Assembly (NCBI GenBank): GCA_947487155.1
Contig: CANKVS010000008.1
Location: 16,244 to 80,243 of the forward strand
Reading direction: 5' to 3'
Length of the DNA: 64,000 nt
DNA from: an uncultured Flaviramulus sp.
Lineage (GTDB): Bacteria; Bacteroidota; Bacteroidia; Flavobacteriales; Flavobacteriaceae
Made by a program: the position numbers and the translations under genes
The notes under the pieces: generated by a model
What the model saw: only the letters and a program-made list of their open reading frames with translations
Databases searched by the model: none
Told to the model about the DNA's origin: nothing
Shown: one piece after another, positions 27,808 through 36,692 of the stretch
Numbering within the stretch: the first letter of the stretch is position 1
Layout of the letters: each line of letters begins with the position of its first letter

Positions 27808-27871
27808 AAAAAAAAGAGTTACAATTTCTTGTAACTCCACAACACAATGTAACCACAAAACAGTACATTGT
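27808..27871 (-). ncRNA. Candidate small RNA or leader attenuator upstream of tadA
   Basis: Read on the minus strand there are two successive stems. The first is ACAATGTA (27871-27864) with TACATTGT (27851-27844) over a 12-nt loop. After 6 nt comes GAGTTACA (27837-27830) with TGTAACTC (27823-27816), closed by one more A-T pair. It is followed at once by eight T residues (27815-27808). The second stem plus U8 is a textbook intrinsic terminator, yet no protein gene lies upstream on this strand, and tadA starts only 64 nt further on. Either a short RNA from the nrdG side ends here, or it is an attenuator for tadA. No promoter is firmly identified. Confidence 0.5.
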
Positions 27872-27972
27872 TAATAACATATTTAATAACTCATTCCCTT
27901 CACTTTTAATCGAATTAGAAAACATTATATATTTATTAAATATTAAAAGACCTTTTTATCTTTATATAATTA

Positions 27973-28431
27973 ATGAACTATTACAATTTTCAAATAGTAC
28001 TACAAGAAGTTCCTGGAGAAATAAGCCTTTGCTTTTCAATTACTGGGTGCACTCTTAAATGCGAAGGATGCCATTCGCCCTTTCTATGGAAAAAAGAGAA
28101 TGGTATAACGCTCACCAAAGACCGTTATCTGTCTTATCTCAATCAGTATAAAAACTTAGCCTCTTGTGTACTTTTTATGGGTGGTGAATGGCATGAAAAA
28201 GAACTTGCTTACTACTTAAAATTGGCAAACAAAATGATGTATAAAACCTGTCTTTACACTGGTGAAACTTCAGTTTCTCAAACAATAACTAAAGAACTCA
28301 CTTGGATTAAAGTTGGAAAATGGAACCCTACTTTAGGCGGATTAACAAGCCGTAAAACCAATCAAAAATTTATAGATATAAAAACAAACACCATACTTAA
28401 TAACCTATTTACAACACCTAAAAACTCATGA
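27973..28431 (+). CDS. nrdG: Anaerobic ribonucleoside-triphosphate reductase activating protein
   Basis: 152 residues. It is a short radical SAM protein with the cluster motif C-TLK-C-EG-C at Cys26, Cys30 and Cys33, and GGEW in the SAM-binding region. NrdG uses S-adenosylmethionine to generate the glycyl radical on NrdD. The stop overlaps the nrdD start by 4 nt (ATGA), so the pair is translationally coupled. Gene order nrdG-nrdD is the reverse of the E. coli order. A weak -7 element TATCTTTA lies at 27957-27964. Confidence 0.93.
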   Translation: MNYYNFQIVLQEVPGEISLCFSITGCTLKCEGCHSPFLWKKENGITLTKDRYLSYLNQYKNLASCVLFMGGEWHEKELAYYLKLANKMMYKTCLYTGETSVSQTITKELTWIKVGKWNPTLGGLTSRKTNQKFIDIKTNTILNNLFTTPKNS

Positions 28432-30284
28432 TTAGATTATCCAACAACCAAGTAACAAAAAAAATAAACTTTATAGATCACTATATAAACTCAGCTAATG
28501 CCGCTGATGGTTCTAAGGTAGATGCCAACGCCAACGTAACGTCTAAAAATATTGCGACCATGGAGGCTGAACTGAATAAGGACATTAATATTCAGGTAAA
28601 CAGAGCTTTAATAAAGCGTAAAATTGCTACTCTTTTTGGGGACGATTTAGCCAATGAGTATACAAGACAAATTGAGTCTCATGAAATATATGTACATGAC
28701 GAAACCTCGTTAAAACCATACTGTGTTTCTATTAGCATGTATCCATTTTTATTTGATGGTCTTACAAAAATTGGTGGTGAAAGTCGTGCTCCACAACACT
28801 TAGAGAGTTTTTGTGGCGAATTTGTAAACCTTGTTTTTGCAGTAAGTTCGCAATTTGCAGGGGCTTTGGCAACCGTAGAGTTTTTAATGTATTTTGATTA
28901 TTTTGCTACAAAAGACTATGGTGAAGATTATTTAAAGACACACGAAAAGCTAATTGCTAATCATTTACAACATGTGGTTTATGCCATAAATCAACCCGCA
29001 GCAGCAAGAGGTTACCAATCTGTTTTTTGGAATATATCATTATACGATAATGCTTATTTTTCTAGTATGTTTGGCGATTTTGTATTTCCAGATATGACTA
29101 AACCCCAATGGGAAAGTGTAAAACGACTGCAAACATTTTTCATGAAATGGTTTAATAAAGAGCGTACCAAAGCCATTCTTACATTTCCAGTAGTAACAGC
29201 CGCAATGCTTGTTAACGAAGGTAAACCTGTTGATACGGAATTTACCAATATGTGTGCCGAAGAATTAAGTGAAGGCAATTCTTTTTTTATTTATCAATCT
29301 GAAAACGCCGATAGTTTAGCCTCTTGCTGTAGACTTAGAAATGAAATTAGCGACAACACCTTTAGCTATTCTTTAGGTGCTGGTGGTGTAGCAACAGGGT
29401 CTATTAATGTGATTACCTTAAACATGAATAGGTTGGTTCAAAAAGGCGCTAATCTCGTAGACGAAGTACAAAAAATACATAAATATCAAGTAGCCTATAG
29501 AAGTCTTATTGAAGCATATGAGACCGCAGAATTACTGCCCGTTTACAAGGCTGGGTTTATTTCGTTAGACAAACAATTCCTAACCATTGGTATTAACGGT
29601 ATGGTTGAAGCTGCCGAAAGCCAAGGACTAAAAGCAGGAAACAATAGTGCTTATAAAAAGTTTGTAAACAAGTACCTAAAAACCATCTATGATGAAAATA
29701 AATTAGCAAAGAAAAAGTATGGCTACATGTTTAATACGGAATTTGTTCCTGCTGAAAATTTAGGTGTAAAAAATGCAATGTGGGACAGAGAAGATGGTTT
29801 ATTTGTACCTAGAGATTGTTATAATTCGTATTTCTATGAAGTTGAAGATGTTCAAGCCAATACCCTCGATAAAATTATACTGCATGGTAACGAATTAATA
29901 AAATATCTTGACGGCGGTTCTGCTTTACATCTTAACTTAGAAGAAGCTCCAAATAAAGCTGGATTTGTAAAACTCATTCATGCCACAGCCACTGCAGGTT
30001 GTAATTATTTTTGTTTCAATATTAGAATTACTATTTGTAACCACTGTGAGCATATCGACAAAAAAACATCACAAAGCTGTACTTCTTGCGGGTCTAAAAA
30101 TGTAGATCATGCCACACGAGTAATAGGCTATTTAAAACGCGTATCTAGTTTTAGCTCTGGGCGACAAAAAGAACACCAATTAAGGCATTATCATTTAGAA
30201 AAACCAGCACCCAATTTAGCAAAAAATAGAGTGCAATTATTAACTAAAACTCAAGAGATTAAAGAGGTAAGCTTTGTTAAATAA
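28428..30284 (+). CDS. nrdD: Anaerobic (class III) ribonucleoside-triphosphate reductase
   Basis: 618 residues. It lacks the N-terminal ATP-cone found in longer homologues, so the allosteric activity site may be absent. Visible features are ATAGCNYFCFN in the active-site region, a C-terminal zinc site of four cysteines (CNHC and CTSC), and the glycyl-radical segment TRVIGYLKRVSSFSSGRQKE. It makes deoxynucleotides without oxygen, fitting an organism that denitrifies. NrdG just upstream is its activase. Confidence 0.94.
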   Translation: MIRLSNNQVTKKINFIDHYINSANAADGSKVDANANVTSKNIATMEAELNKDINIQVNRALIKRKIATLFGDDLANEYTRQIESHEIYVHDETSLKPYCVSISMYPFLFDGLTKIGGESRAPQHLESFCGEFVNLVFAVSSQFAGALATVEFLMYFDYFATKDYGEDYLKTHEKLIANHLQHVVYAINQPAAARGYQSVFWNISLYDNAYFSSMFGDFVFPDMTKPQWESVKRLQTFFMKWFNKERTKAILTFPVVTAAMLVNEGKPVDTEFTNMCAEELSEGNSFFIYQSENADSLASCCRLRNEISDNTFSYSLGAGGVATGSINVITLNMNRLVQKGANLVDEVQKIHKYQVAYRSLIEAYETAELLPVYKAGFISLDKQFLTIGINGMVEAAESQGLKAGNNSAYKKFVNKYLKTIYDENKLAKKKYGYMFNTEFVPAENLGVKNAMWDREDGLFVPRDCYNSYFYEVEDVQANTLDKIILHGNELIKYLDGGSALHLNLEEAPNKAGFVKLIHATATAGCNYFCFNIRITICNHCEHIDKKTSQSCTSCGSKNVDHATRVIGYLKRVSSFSSGRQKEHQLRHYHLEKPAPNLAKNRVQLLTKTQEIKEVSFVK

Positions 30285-30290
30285 AGAGTT

Positions 30291-30337
30291 AACATGATAA
30301 ATATCATGTTTAGAGCTAATGGAATAAAATATCTTCG
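30291..30337 (+). promoter_or_regulatory. Candidate CRP/FNR-family site and promoter of the 604-residue protein
   Basis: AACATGAT (30291-30298) and ATCATGTT (30303-30310) form an 8-bp-arm palindrome of the TGA-N6-TCA class. A TATCTTCG element (one mismatch to TAnnTTTG) ends at 30337. The distance from palindrome centre to the end of the -7 element is 36.5 nt, identical to that at norC. The gene start is at 30361. This suggests one shared regulator for both genes. Confidence 0.6.
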
Positions 30338-30360
30338 CCGTTTAATTTGAATAATCATAA

Positions 30361-32175
30361 ATGAAAAAAACACATTCATTTCACATCCCAGTAATGGGCA
30401 TAGGATTTACAATAGATACCCCATTAAAGGTGGCTCAATATGGTATGGATTCGGTAATCTCGTTAGTTGATGATATTTTACTAGAAAAACTAAGGAAGAT
30501 GTATAGCGAGAAATTTGAAGTTCCTTATAAAGAGATTACAGATAAAATTGATGATTTTAGAGCAAAACGAATTACATCGTATTTAAATTTAATAAACGAT
30601 TTAGCAAATAAGAAATTTGAAATGCTAAAAAACGTTACTGCTGAAAAAAGTGAAGATATTAAGGCTTACATAGACATGCTTCCTAATGGGTCGGTATTAA
30701 AAACCGAATTTAAAAAATTAACGACTAACGGATTTAATATTTCAGAAATTAGAAAATGGGCCATTAGTAATTTAAAAATGGGAAGTATTGATGTTAACAT
30801 CATGACAAAAGTTGATAAAGACAACTTTATAAAAAACGAAAAACTACCTGTAGAATATAATGATGCACATGCCGCATTTAGAGGTTTTGCAAATAGTAAA
30901 TTAAATTCCGCCGTAATACTTTCTGCAGGAATGAACCCACGGTTATATAAGTATATGTCTCAGTTTGATGATTTTTTCCCTAATGAAAATGGTGACATTA
31001 AAAAACGTATTATTTTAAAAGTTAGCGATTATAGGTCGGCATTAATTCAAGGTAAATTTTTAGCTAAAAAAGGATTATGGGTTTCAGAATACAGAATAGA
31101 ATCTGGACTTAATTGTGGTGGGCATGCTTTTGCTACCGATGGTTTTCTTATGGGGCCCGTTTTAGCCGAATTTAAAGCAAAACGACAAGAGTTAAAAGCA
31201 TCTATTCAAAGTGTGTTAAACCAAGAATTATTAAACCAAGGTCATGTAGTGCCAGAAATATTATCATTAAAAGTTACAGCACAAGGTGGTGTAGGAACAC
31301 AAGAAGAGCACGAGTTTTTAATAGATCATTATAATTTAGATTCTGTAGGTTGGGGTAGTCCATTTTTATTAGTTCCAGAAGCCACAACAGTAGACGATAA
31401 CACGTTACAAAAGCTAGCAAAAGCAAAAGAAGACGACCTGTATTTAAGCGACATTTCTCCTTTAGGTGTCCCTTTTAACAACCTTAAAGACAATACAAAA
31501 GATATTGAAAAAGAACAATTTATAAACAAAGGAAGACCAGGAAGTGCATGCCCAAAAAAGTTTGTTGCATTAAATAAAGAATTTAAAGAAAAAGGTATTT
31601 GTACGGCCTCCAGAGAGTACCAACATTTAAAATTAAAAGAGTTAGAAAGCCAAGGATTACCATTGGAAGAATATCAAGCGAAATTCAATAAAATTGTCGA
31701 GAAATCTTGTACTTGTGTTGGTTTAGGTACATCGGCATTATTAGCCTATAATTTAGATACTAAAGTAGAAGGCGAAGGTGTTTCAATTTGCCCGGGGCCT
31801 AATTTGGCTTATTATTCTAAAATAATGAGTTTGAAAAATATTACGGATCATATTTACGGCAGAAACAATGTTATTTCAAGAACCGATCGCCCAAATATGT
31901 TTATTAAAGAGCTTCAAATCTATATGGATTTTCTAAAAAATAAATTGGAAGATGCTAAAGTATTAATGACTAAAAAAGAGGAAAAATACTTAAAAACCTT
32001 TACCCAAAACATGAAAGAAGGTATTTCATATTATCATACCCTATTTAGTAATTTAAAGCATGGTTTTAAAGACAAAAAACTGTCCGTTTTAAAAGAATTA
32101 GAAGTAAATGCAAACGCCTTACAACACATTGTTCAAGAAATAGAAAACTTAATTTTAGTGCCAGTAAAGGTTTAA
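30361..32175 (+). CDS. Unrecognised 604-residue cysteine-containing protein, possibly TIM-barrel flavoenzyme-like
   Basis: I do not recognise a named family. The N-terminus (HIPVMGIGFTIDTPLKVAQYG) and the middle (VTAQGGVGTQEEHEFL at about 306-320, then GWGSPFLLVPEATTVDD) recall FMN-binding TIM barrels of the nitronate monooxygenase/IMP dehydrogenase type; this is inference. Cysteines cluster in the second half: Cys252 (GLNCGGHAF), Cys397, Cys414, Cys450 and Cys452 (SCTC), and Cys477 (ICPGP). These could bind metal or an iron-sulfur cluster. The C-terminal 100 residues are helical and charged. It follows nrdD by 76 nt with its own FNR-type promoter, so a role in anaerobic metabolism is likely. 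Confidence 0.85.
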   Translation: MKKTHSFHIPVMGIGFTIDTPLKVAQYGMDSVISLVDDILLEKLRKMYSEKFEVPYKEITDKIDDFRAKRITSYLNLINDLANKKFEMLKNVTAEKSEDIKAYIDMLPNGSVLKTEFKKLTTNGFNISEIRKWAISNLKMGSIDVNIMTKVDKDNFIKNEKLPVEYNDAHAAFRGFANSKLNSAVILSAGMNPRLYKYMSQFDDFFPNENGDIKKRIILKVSDYRSALIQGKFLAKKGLWVSEYRIESGLNCGGHAFATDGFLMGPVLAEFKAKRQELKASIQSVLNQELLNQGHVVPEILSLKVTAQGGVGTQEEHEFLIDHYNLDSVGWGSPFLLVPEATTVDDNTLQKLAKAKEDDLYLSDISPLGVPFNNLKDNTKDIEKEQFINKGRPGSACPKKFVALNKEFKEKGICTASREYQHLKLKELESQGLPLEEYQAKFNKIVEKSCTCVGLGTSALLAYNLDTKVEGEGVSICPGPNLAYYSKIMSLKNITDHIYGRNNVISRTDRPNMFIKELQIYMDFLKNKLEDAKVLMTKKEEKYLKTFTQNMKEGISYYHTLFSNLKHGFKDKKLSVLKELEVNANALQHIVQEIENLILVPVKV

Positions 32176-32179
32176 CTAC

Positions 32180-32339
32180 GAACTCGTCTTGACTCTTTGT
32201 GTTTAACCGAAAATGAATTAAAATTTATCCATATGAGGCACTTTTTGAAATGCATAGCAGCGATACGAATAAGAAAAGTAACAAAATATGAGTGAATTTT
32301 GGGCATTTTTTAGGAAATAGAAAAAGTCAAGATGAGTTC
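32180..32339. mobile_element. 160-bp MITE-like element, copy 1
   Basis: Nineteen-base terminal inverted repeats, GAACTCGTCTTGACTCTTT (32180-32198) and the near-complement at 32321-32339, have two mismatches. The core contains TGCATAGCAGCGATACG. The same length, termini and core recur in inverted orientation at 46357-46516. The element encodes no protein. Its right end coincides with the first base of the rrf2 stop codon, so it lies exactly between the 604-residue gene and the Rrf2 gene. Confidence 0.7.
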
Positions 32340-32800
32340 TACATCTTGTTTTTAATAACATCGAACGATTTTAATGAAATAACTTTTCCTGAAGATTCAA
32401 TTTCCTCAACATATTGAGCAATTGTTTCATCTTTAAAGTTTTTCAAAATATTCTCTTTAAAAGGAGATACTATAAAATGAACTGGACACGGATTCTCATC
32501 AGAACATTTTGATAACCCAAGAAAACAATCATTAAATTTTGCTGTACCGTCTATAACCTTAATAATATCCCAAATTGTATTTTTTTTATCATTCACAGAT
32601 AAATAAAACCCGCCTTTTGGCCCTTTAGTTGACGAAACAAGTTTATTTCTAGTAAGTTGCTGTAATAATTTTGCCAAAAAAGGTTGTGGTACTTCTAACT
32701 CCTCAGCTACTTTCTTAACATTTACTTTTGTAATCTCATTTGTTTGAATGCCTAAGTAAAGCATGGAACGAATAGCATATTTGCAAGCATTAGAAAGCAT
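32339..32800 (-). CDS. Rrf2-family regulator with NsrR-type cysteine triad
   Basis: 153 residues. A winged helix is at the N-terminus (NVKKVAEELEVPQPFLAKLLQQLTRNKLVSSTKGPKGGF). The cluster-binding segment DCFLGLSKCSDENPC gives C-x6-C-x5-C, the arrangement seen in iron-sulfur Rrf2 regulators of the NsrR/IscR group. NO sensing is plausible in this denitrification neighbourhood, but IscR-like or RsrR-like roles cannot be excluded. It is divergent from nadA, whose product also carries a 4Fe-4S cluster. The 159-nt shared gap holds two 15-bp direct repeats. Confidence 0.88.
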   Translation of the reverse strand: MLSNACKYAIRSMLYLGIQTNEITKVNVKKVAEELEVPQPFLAKLLQQLTRNKLVSSTKGPKGGFYLSVNDKKNTIWDIIKVIDGTAKFNDCFLGLSKCSDENPCPVHFIVSPFKENILKNFKDETIAQYVEEIESSGKVISLKSFDVIKNKM

Positions 32801-32886
32801 AAACTGTTTTTATGGTCAAACATAATAAAAAAAGGGGTTTTTATCTTTAAATAAAAAGAAATCTTAAATAGATTTTTAACACGGTA

Positions 32887-32948
32887 ACATTTTAATTAAG
32901 ATATTTGCATCAATAATTGATTAATATTAATTTACATTTTAATTAAGA
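32887..32948 (+). promoter_or_regulatory. Two 15-bp direct repeats upstream of nadA
   Basis: ACATTTTAATTAAGA occurs exactly at 32887-32901 and 32934-32948. The first copy abuts a -7-like GATATTTG (32900-32907). The second overlaps the nadA ribosome-binding region (AAGAGG). A regulator bound at both could block transcription and expose or hide the start of nadA. The divergent Rrf2 protein is one candidate binder. Confidence 0.45.
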
Positions 32949-32959
32949 GGATTTAAAAA

Positions 32960-33886
32960 ATGGATTTAATACAAGAAATAGCTAGACTTAAAAAGGAGAA
33001 AAATGCGGTAATTCTAGCACATTATTATCAAGTTCCAGAAATACAAGATATTGCAGATTATGTTGGTGATAGTCTGGGGTTATCACAAAAAGCGGCTGAA
33101 ACTGATGCCGATATTATTGTATTTGCTGGCGTACATTTTATGGCCGAAACAGCCAAAATTTTAAATCCTAGTAAAACCGTTGTTTTACCAGATTTAAACG
33201 CGGGATGCTCCTTAGCCGATTCTTGCCCTCCTGATGCTTTTGCGGCATTTACAAAGCAACATCCAGACCATGTGGTTATTACTTATGTAAATTGTTCGGC
33301 AGAAATTAAAGCTCTAAGCGATATTGTTTGCACCTCATCTAATGCCTTAAAAATTGTAGAATCTATACCAAAAGACACGCCTATTATATTTGCTCCAGAT
33401 AAAAATTTAGGAAGATATATTATTAATGAAACTGGTAGAGATATGTTGCTTTGGGATGGTAGTTGTATTGTTCATGAAGCATTTTCAATGGATAAATTAA
33501 TTGAATTACATAAAAAATATCCAGAATATAAAATTATTGCACACCCAGAATCTGAAACTCATATTTTAGATACCGCAACCTATATTGGGTCTACTTCGGG
33601 CATGATAAATTATGTGAAAGAACATCAAGATCAAAAATTTATTGTAGCTACCGAAGCTGGTATTTTACACAAAATGCAACAGGAAATGCCTAATACAGAA
33701 TTAGTTCCTGCACCTGCAAAAGAAGACAATACTTGTGCTTGTAGCGAATGTCATTTTATGAAAATGAACACCATGCAAAAGTTATACGATTGCCTGCTAA
33801 ATGAAACACCACAAATTGAAGTTTCTGAAGCTATAAGAGAACGCGCTTTACTTCCTATTGAACGCATGTTAGAACTTTCTAAATAA
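32960..33886 (+). CDS. nadA: Quinolinate synthase A
   Basis: 308 residues. NadA motifs are visible: [29 protein letters not shown] around Cys83, [19 protein letters not shown], and the C-terminal cysteines in [17 protein letters not shown]. It condenses iminoaspartate with dihydroxyacetone phosphate to quinolinate using a 4Fe-4S cluster, in de novo NAD synthesis. nadB starts one base after its stop, so the two enzymes are made together. Confidence 0.96.
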   Translation: MDLIQEIARLKKEKNAVILAHYYQVPEIQDIADYVGDSLGLSQKAAETDADIIVFAGVHFMAETAKILNPSKTVVLPDLNAGCSLADSCPPDAFAAFTKQHPDHVVITYVNCSAEIKALSDIVCTSSNALKIVESIPKDTPIIFAPDKNLGRYIINETGRDMLLWDGSCIVHEAFSMDKLIELHKKYPEYKIIAHPESETHILDTATYIGSTSGMINYVKEHQDQKFIVATEAGILHKMQQEMPNTELVPAPAKEDNTCACSECHFMKMNTMQKLYDCLLNETPQIEVSEAIRERALLPIERMLELSK

Positions 33887-33887
33887 A

Positions 33888-35441
33888 ATGATTACAACAG
33901 ATTTTTTAGTTATAGGTTCTGGAATTGCTGGTTTAACATTTTCGGTTAAAATTGCTGAAAAATTTCCTAACAAAAAGGTTGTTATTGTTACAAAATCTAG
34001 TGAAGATGAATCTAACACAAAATATGCTCAAGGTGGTGTTGCCATTGTTTTAGATACCGAAAAAGATTCTTTTGAAAAACATATTGAAGATACGTTAATA
34101 GCTGGTGATGGCCTTTGTAATAAAAACGTTGTTGATATTGTTATTAAAGAAGGGCCTCAACGCTTGAAAGAATTAATGTTATGGGGTGCAAATTTTGATT
34201 TAGATGCCAATGGTAATTTCGATTTGGGAAAAGAAGGTGGACATTCAGAATATCGTGTGGTACACCATAAGGATATTACAGGTGCCGAAATAGAAAGAGC
34301 TTTATTAGAAAAGGCACATCAATTACCAAACATCAATATATTGCCTTATCATTTTGCTATAGATTTAATTACCAATCACCATATAAAAAACACTAATGCT
34401 TCTAAAATTAATTGTTATGGCGCTTATATTTTAGATCAGAAAAAAGGAAACATATTCACTATAAAATCGAATGTTACCTTATTAGCATCTGGTGGTATTG
34501 GGCGTGTTTATGGGCATACAACAAATCCTGTTATTGCTACTGGTGATGGTATAGCCATGGCGTATCGTGCTAAAGCAAAAATTTCAGATATGGAATTTGT
34601 TCAATTTCATCCTACAGCTTTATACGAACTTCATGGCGAATCTTCTTTTTTAATCTCGGAAGCTGTTAGAGGTTTTGGAGCCCATTTACGCAATAATGAT
34701 GGGTACAGGTTTATGCCAGATTATGATGAAAGAGCAGAATTAGCATCGCGAGACATTGTATCGCAAAGCATTGATAGTGAATTAAAAAAATCTGGAGCAA
34801 CTCATGTTTTTCTAGATTGCACCCATTTAGATGTTCAGGCTTTTAAATCGCATTTCCCTAATATTTATAGTAAATGCAAAGCAAATCATATTAATATTGA
34901 AACCGATTGGATTCCAGTAGTTCCCGCATCTCATTATTTGTGCGGTGGTATTGAGGTTGACGAACATGGAAAAACATCGGTTGCTAATTTATTTGCTTGT
35001 GGAGAATGTAGTAAAACAGGTTTGCATGGTGCTAATAGGCTAGCTTCAAACTCGCTGTTAGAAGCTTTAGTTTATGCGCATAACATCTTTAAATATCATT
35101 CTGAACATGTACTAAACACAACAAATGTTGACATCCCCGATTGGAAAGATGAAGGTACTACAATTGCTAACGAGCACATTTTAATTCAGCATAATTTAAG
35201 ACAACTACAAGCTTTAATGCGAGATTATGTTGGTATTGTTAGAAGTAATAATCGCTTAAAAAAGGCCATAAAACATCTCGATTTAATTTACACCGAAGTA
35301 GAAGAATTTTATAAAGAAACAAAAATAACAACATCCTTATGTGAGTTAAGAAACATGATAAATGTGTCGCATTTAATTATCAATCAATCTTTAGATAGAA
35401 CCGAAAATAAGGGTGGTTATTTTAATATAGATAATTTATAA
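33888..35441 (+). CDS. nadB: L-aspartate oxidase
   Basis: 517 residues. The N-terminal FAD-binding Rossmann motif is VIGSGIAGLTFSVKIAE. Typical segments are NTKYAQGGVAIV, EGGHSEYRVVHHKDITG, EFVQFHPTALY, and HYLCGGIEVDEHGKTSV with NLFACGECSKTGLHGANRLASNSLLE. It oxidises aspartate to iminoaspartate, the NadA substrate, and can use fumarate as acceptor without oxygen. Length is normal. Confidence 0.96.
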   Translation: MITTDFLVIGSGIAGLTFSVKIAEKFPNKKVVIVTKSSEDESNTKYAQGGVAIVLDTEKDSFEKHIEDTLIAGDGLCNKNVVDIVIKEGPQRLKELMLWGANFDLDANGNFDLGKEGGHSEYRVVHHKDITGAEIERALLEKAHQLPNINILPYHFAIDLITNHHIKNTNASKINCYGAYILDQKKGNIFTIKSNVTLLASGGIGRVYGHTTNPVIATGDGIAMAYRAKAKISDMEFVQFHPTALYELHGESSFLISEAVRGFGAHLRNNDGYRFMPDYDERAELASRDIVSQSIDSELKKSGATHVFLDCTHLDVQAFKSHFPNIYSKCKANHINIETDWIPVVPASHYLCGGIEVDEHGKTSVANLFACGECSKTGLHGANRLASNSLLEALVYAHNIFKYHSEHVLNTTNVDIPDWKDEGTTIANEHILIQHNLRQLQALMRDYVGIVRSNNRLKKAIKHLDLIYTEVEEFYKETKITTSLCELRNMINVSHLIINQSLDRTENKGGYFNIDNL

Positions 35442-35506
35442 ATACAACATTAAATCTTCTAATAATCAGGTTTTGTGTGTATAAAAAATTATAACCGAAT
35501 AAAAAC

Positions 35507-36562
35507 ATGAAAAAAGCTATCGTTTTTTGTTCAATATTTTTTGCATTTTTAAACACCAATGCACAACAATGGATAAGTTTTGAAGGTAAAAATGGACCAG
35601 GAAACGGTAAACATATTGTTTTAATTTCTGGAGATGAAGAATACAGATCTGAAGAATCTTTACCAATGTTGGCAAAAATTCTTGCTGATAGGCATGGTTT
35701 TAAATGTACAGTATTATTTGCAATTGATCCTGAGACAGGACATATTAATCCTGATGTTAATACTAATATACCTGGTTTACATTGTCTTGAATCTGCAGAT
35801 TTAATGATAATTAATACAAGGTGGAGAAAACTTCCTGATAACCAAATGAAACATTTCGATAATTATTTATTATCAGGAAAACCAGTTCTTGGATTACGTA
35901 CATCCAATCATGCTTTTAATAATGAAACAGGTAGCTATATACATTATAGCTCCGTTTATAAAAAGGGAGACCCCAATCATGTATGGTACAGAGGGTTTGG
36001 AGGGTTATTATTTGGTGACCATTATGTGAAACACCACGGGAAACATAAACATGAATCTACTAGAGGATTAATAGCTAAAAATGCTATTAAGCATAACATA
36101 CTTAGAGGTATTAAAGATGGAGAAATTTGGGGCCCTACTGATGTTTATGGATGTCGAGTTGCTCATTTACCAATTACACCACTTATTATGGGGCAAGTAT
36201 TAAAACGCGAAGGTGATTTTGATAAAAACGATCGCTTTTTTGGTATGCGTCCTACCGATACACCTTTAGAAGGTTCAAAAAACAACCCAATGATTCCTGT
36301 AGCTTGGTTAAAAAATTACCAACATCCTAATAATGGTGCTAAAGGTATGGCTTTTCATACTTCTATGGGATCGTCTACCGACTTTGAAAATAAAGGATTA
36401 AGGCGTTTGGTAATAAATGTAACCTACTATTTACTGGATTTAAAAATTCCTAAAAAAGGAACTAATGTAGATTTTATTGGCGAGTACAAAACAACAGCCT
36501 ATGGTTTTATGGGAAAAGCTTTTTGGGATAACAAAAAACTTAAGCCTGCAGATTTAAAATAG
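35507..36562 (+). CDS. Secreted ThuA-like (glutamine amidotransferase-fold) protein
   Basis: 351 residues with a signal peptide (IFFAFLNTNAQ). A ThuA/GATase1-like domain follows: HIVLISGDEEYRSEESLPMLA, then ADLMIINTRWRKLP, YLLSGKPVLGLRTSNHAF, and a C-terminal VAWLKNY...KGMAFHTSMGSSTDF. ThuA-like domains occur in many secreted proteins of Bacteroidota and Planctomycetota, often linked to carbohydrate use, with uncertain biochemistry. It is monocistronic: 65 nt after nadB, with a strong terminator behind it. Confidence 0.85.
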   Translation: MKKAIVFCSIFFAFLNTNAQQWISFEGKNGPGNGKHIVLISGDEEYRSEESLPMLAKILADRHGFKCTVLFAIDPETGHINPDVNTNIPGLHCLESADLMIINTRWRKLPDNQMKHFDNYLLSGKPVLGLRTSNHAFNNETGSYIHYSSVYKKGDPNHVWYRGFGGLLFGDHYVKHHGKHKHESTRGLIAKNAIKHNILRGIKDGEIWGPTDVYGCRVAHLPITPLIMGQVLKREGDFDKNDRFFGMRPTDTPLEGSKNNPMIPVAWLKNYQHPNNGAKGMAFHTSMGSSTDFENKGLRRLVINVTYYLLDLKIPKKGTNVDFIGEYKTTAYGFMGKAFWDNKKLKPADLK

Positions 36563-36566
36563 CTAA

Positions 36567-36605
36567 AACCAAAGCTGTATCTTATTGCTGTATACAGCCT
36601 TGGTT
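36567..36605 (+). terminator. Intrinsic terminator of the ThuA-like gene
   Basis: AACCAA-a-GCTGTAT (36567-36580) pairs with ATACAGC-c-TTGGTT (36592-36605), a 13-bp stem with one internal mismatch, 4 nt after the stop codon. The downstream T tract is short. Confidence 0.7.
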
Positions 36606-36692
36606 ATTATCATAACCCAAAAAATAGTATTGGCAGTTTTAAAATTGATGCCAACCATTTTTTAGCGTTATTTATACTATTTGCTATTGGGT

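Noticed and set aside
27844..27871. Inverted repeat near nrdG considered as paired NrdR boxes
   Set aside because: ACAATGTA/TACATTGT with a 12-nt spacer does not match the tandem 16-bp NrdR box pattern, and it fits better as an RNA stem on the minus strand.
27728..27925. 65-codon minus-strand ORF in the tadA-nrdG gap
   Set aside because: It spans the hairpin-U8 terminator and the tadA start; Cys/Phe-rich peptide encoded by structured RNA, not a credible protein.
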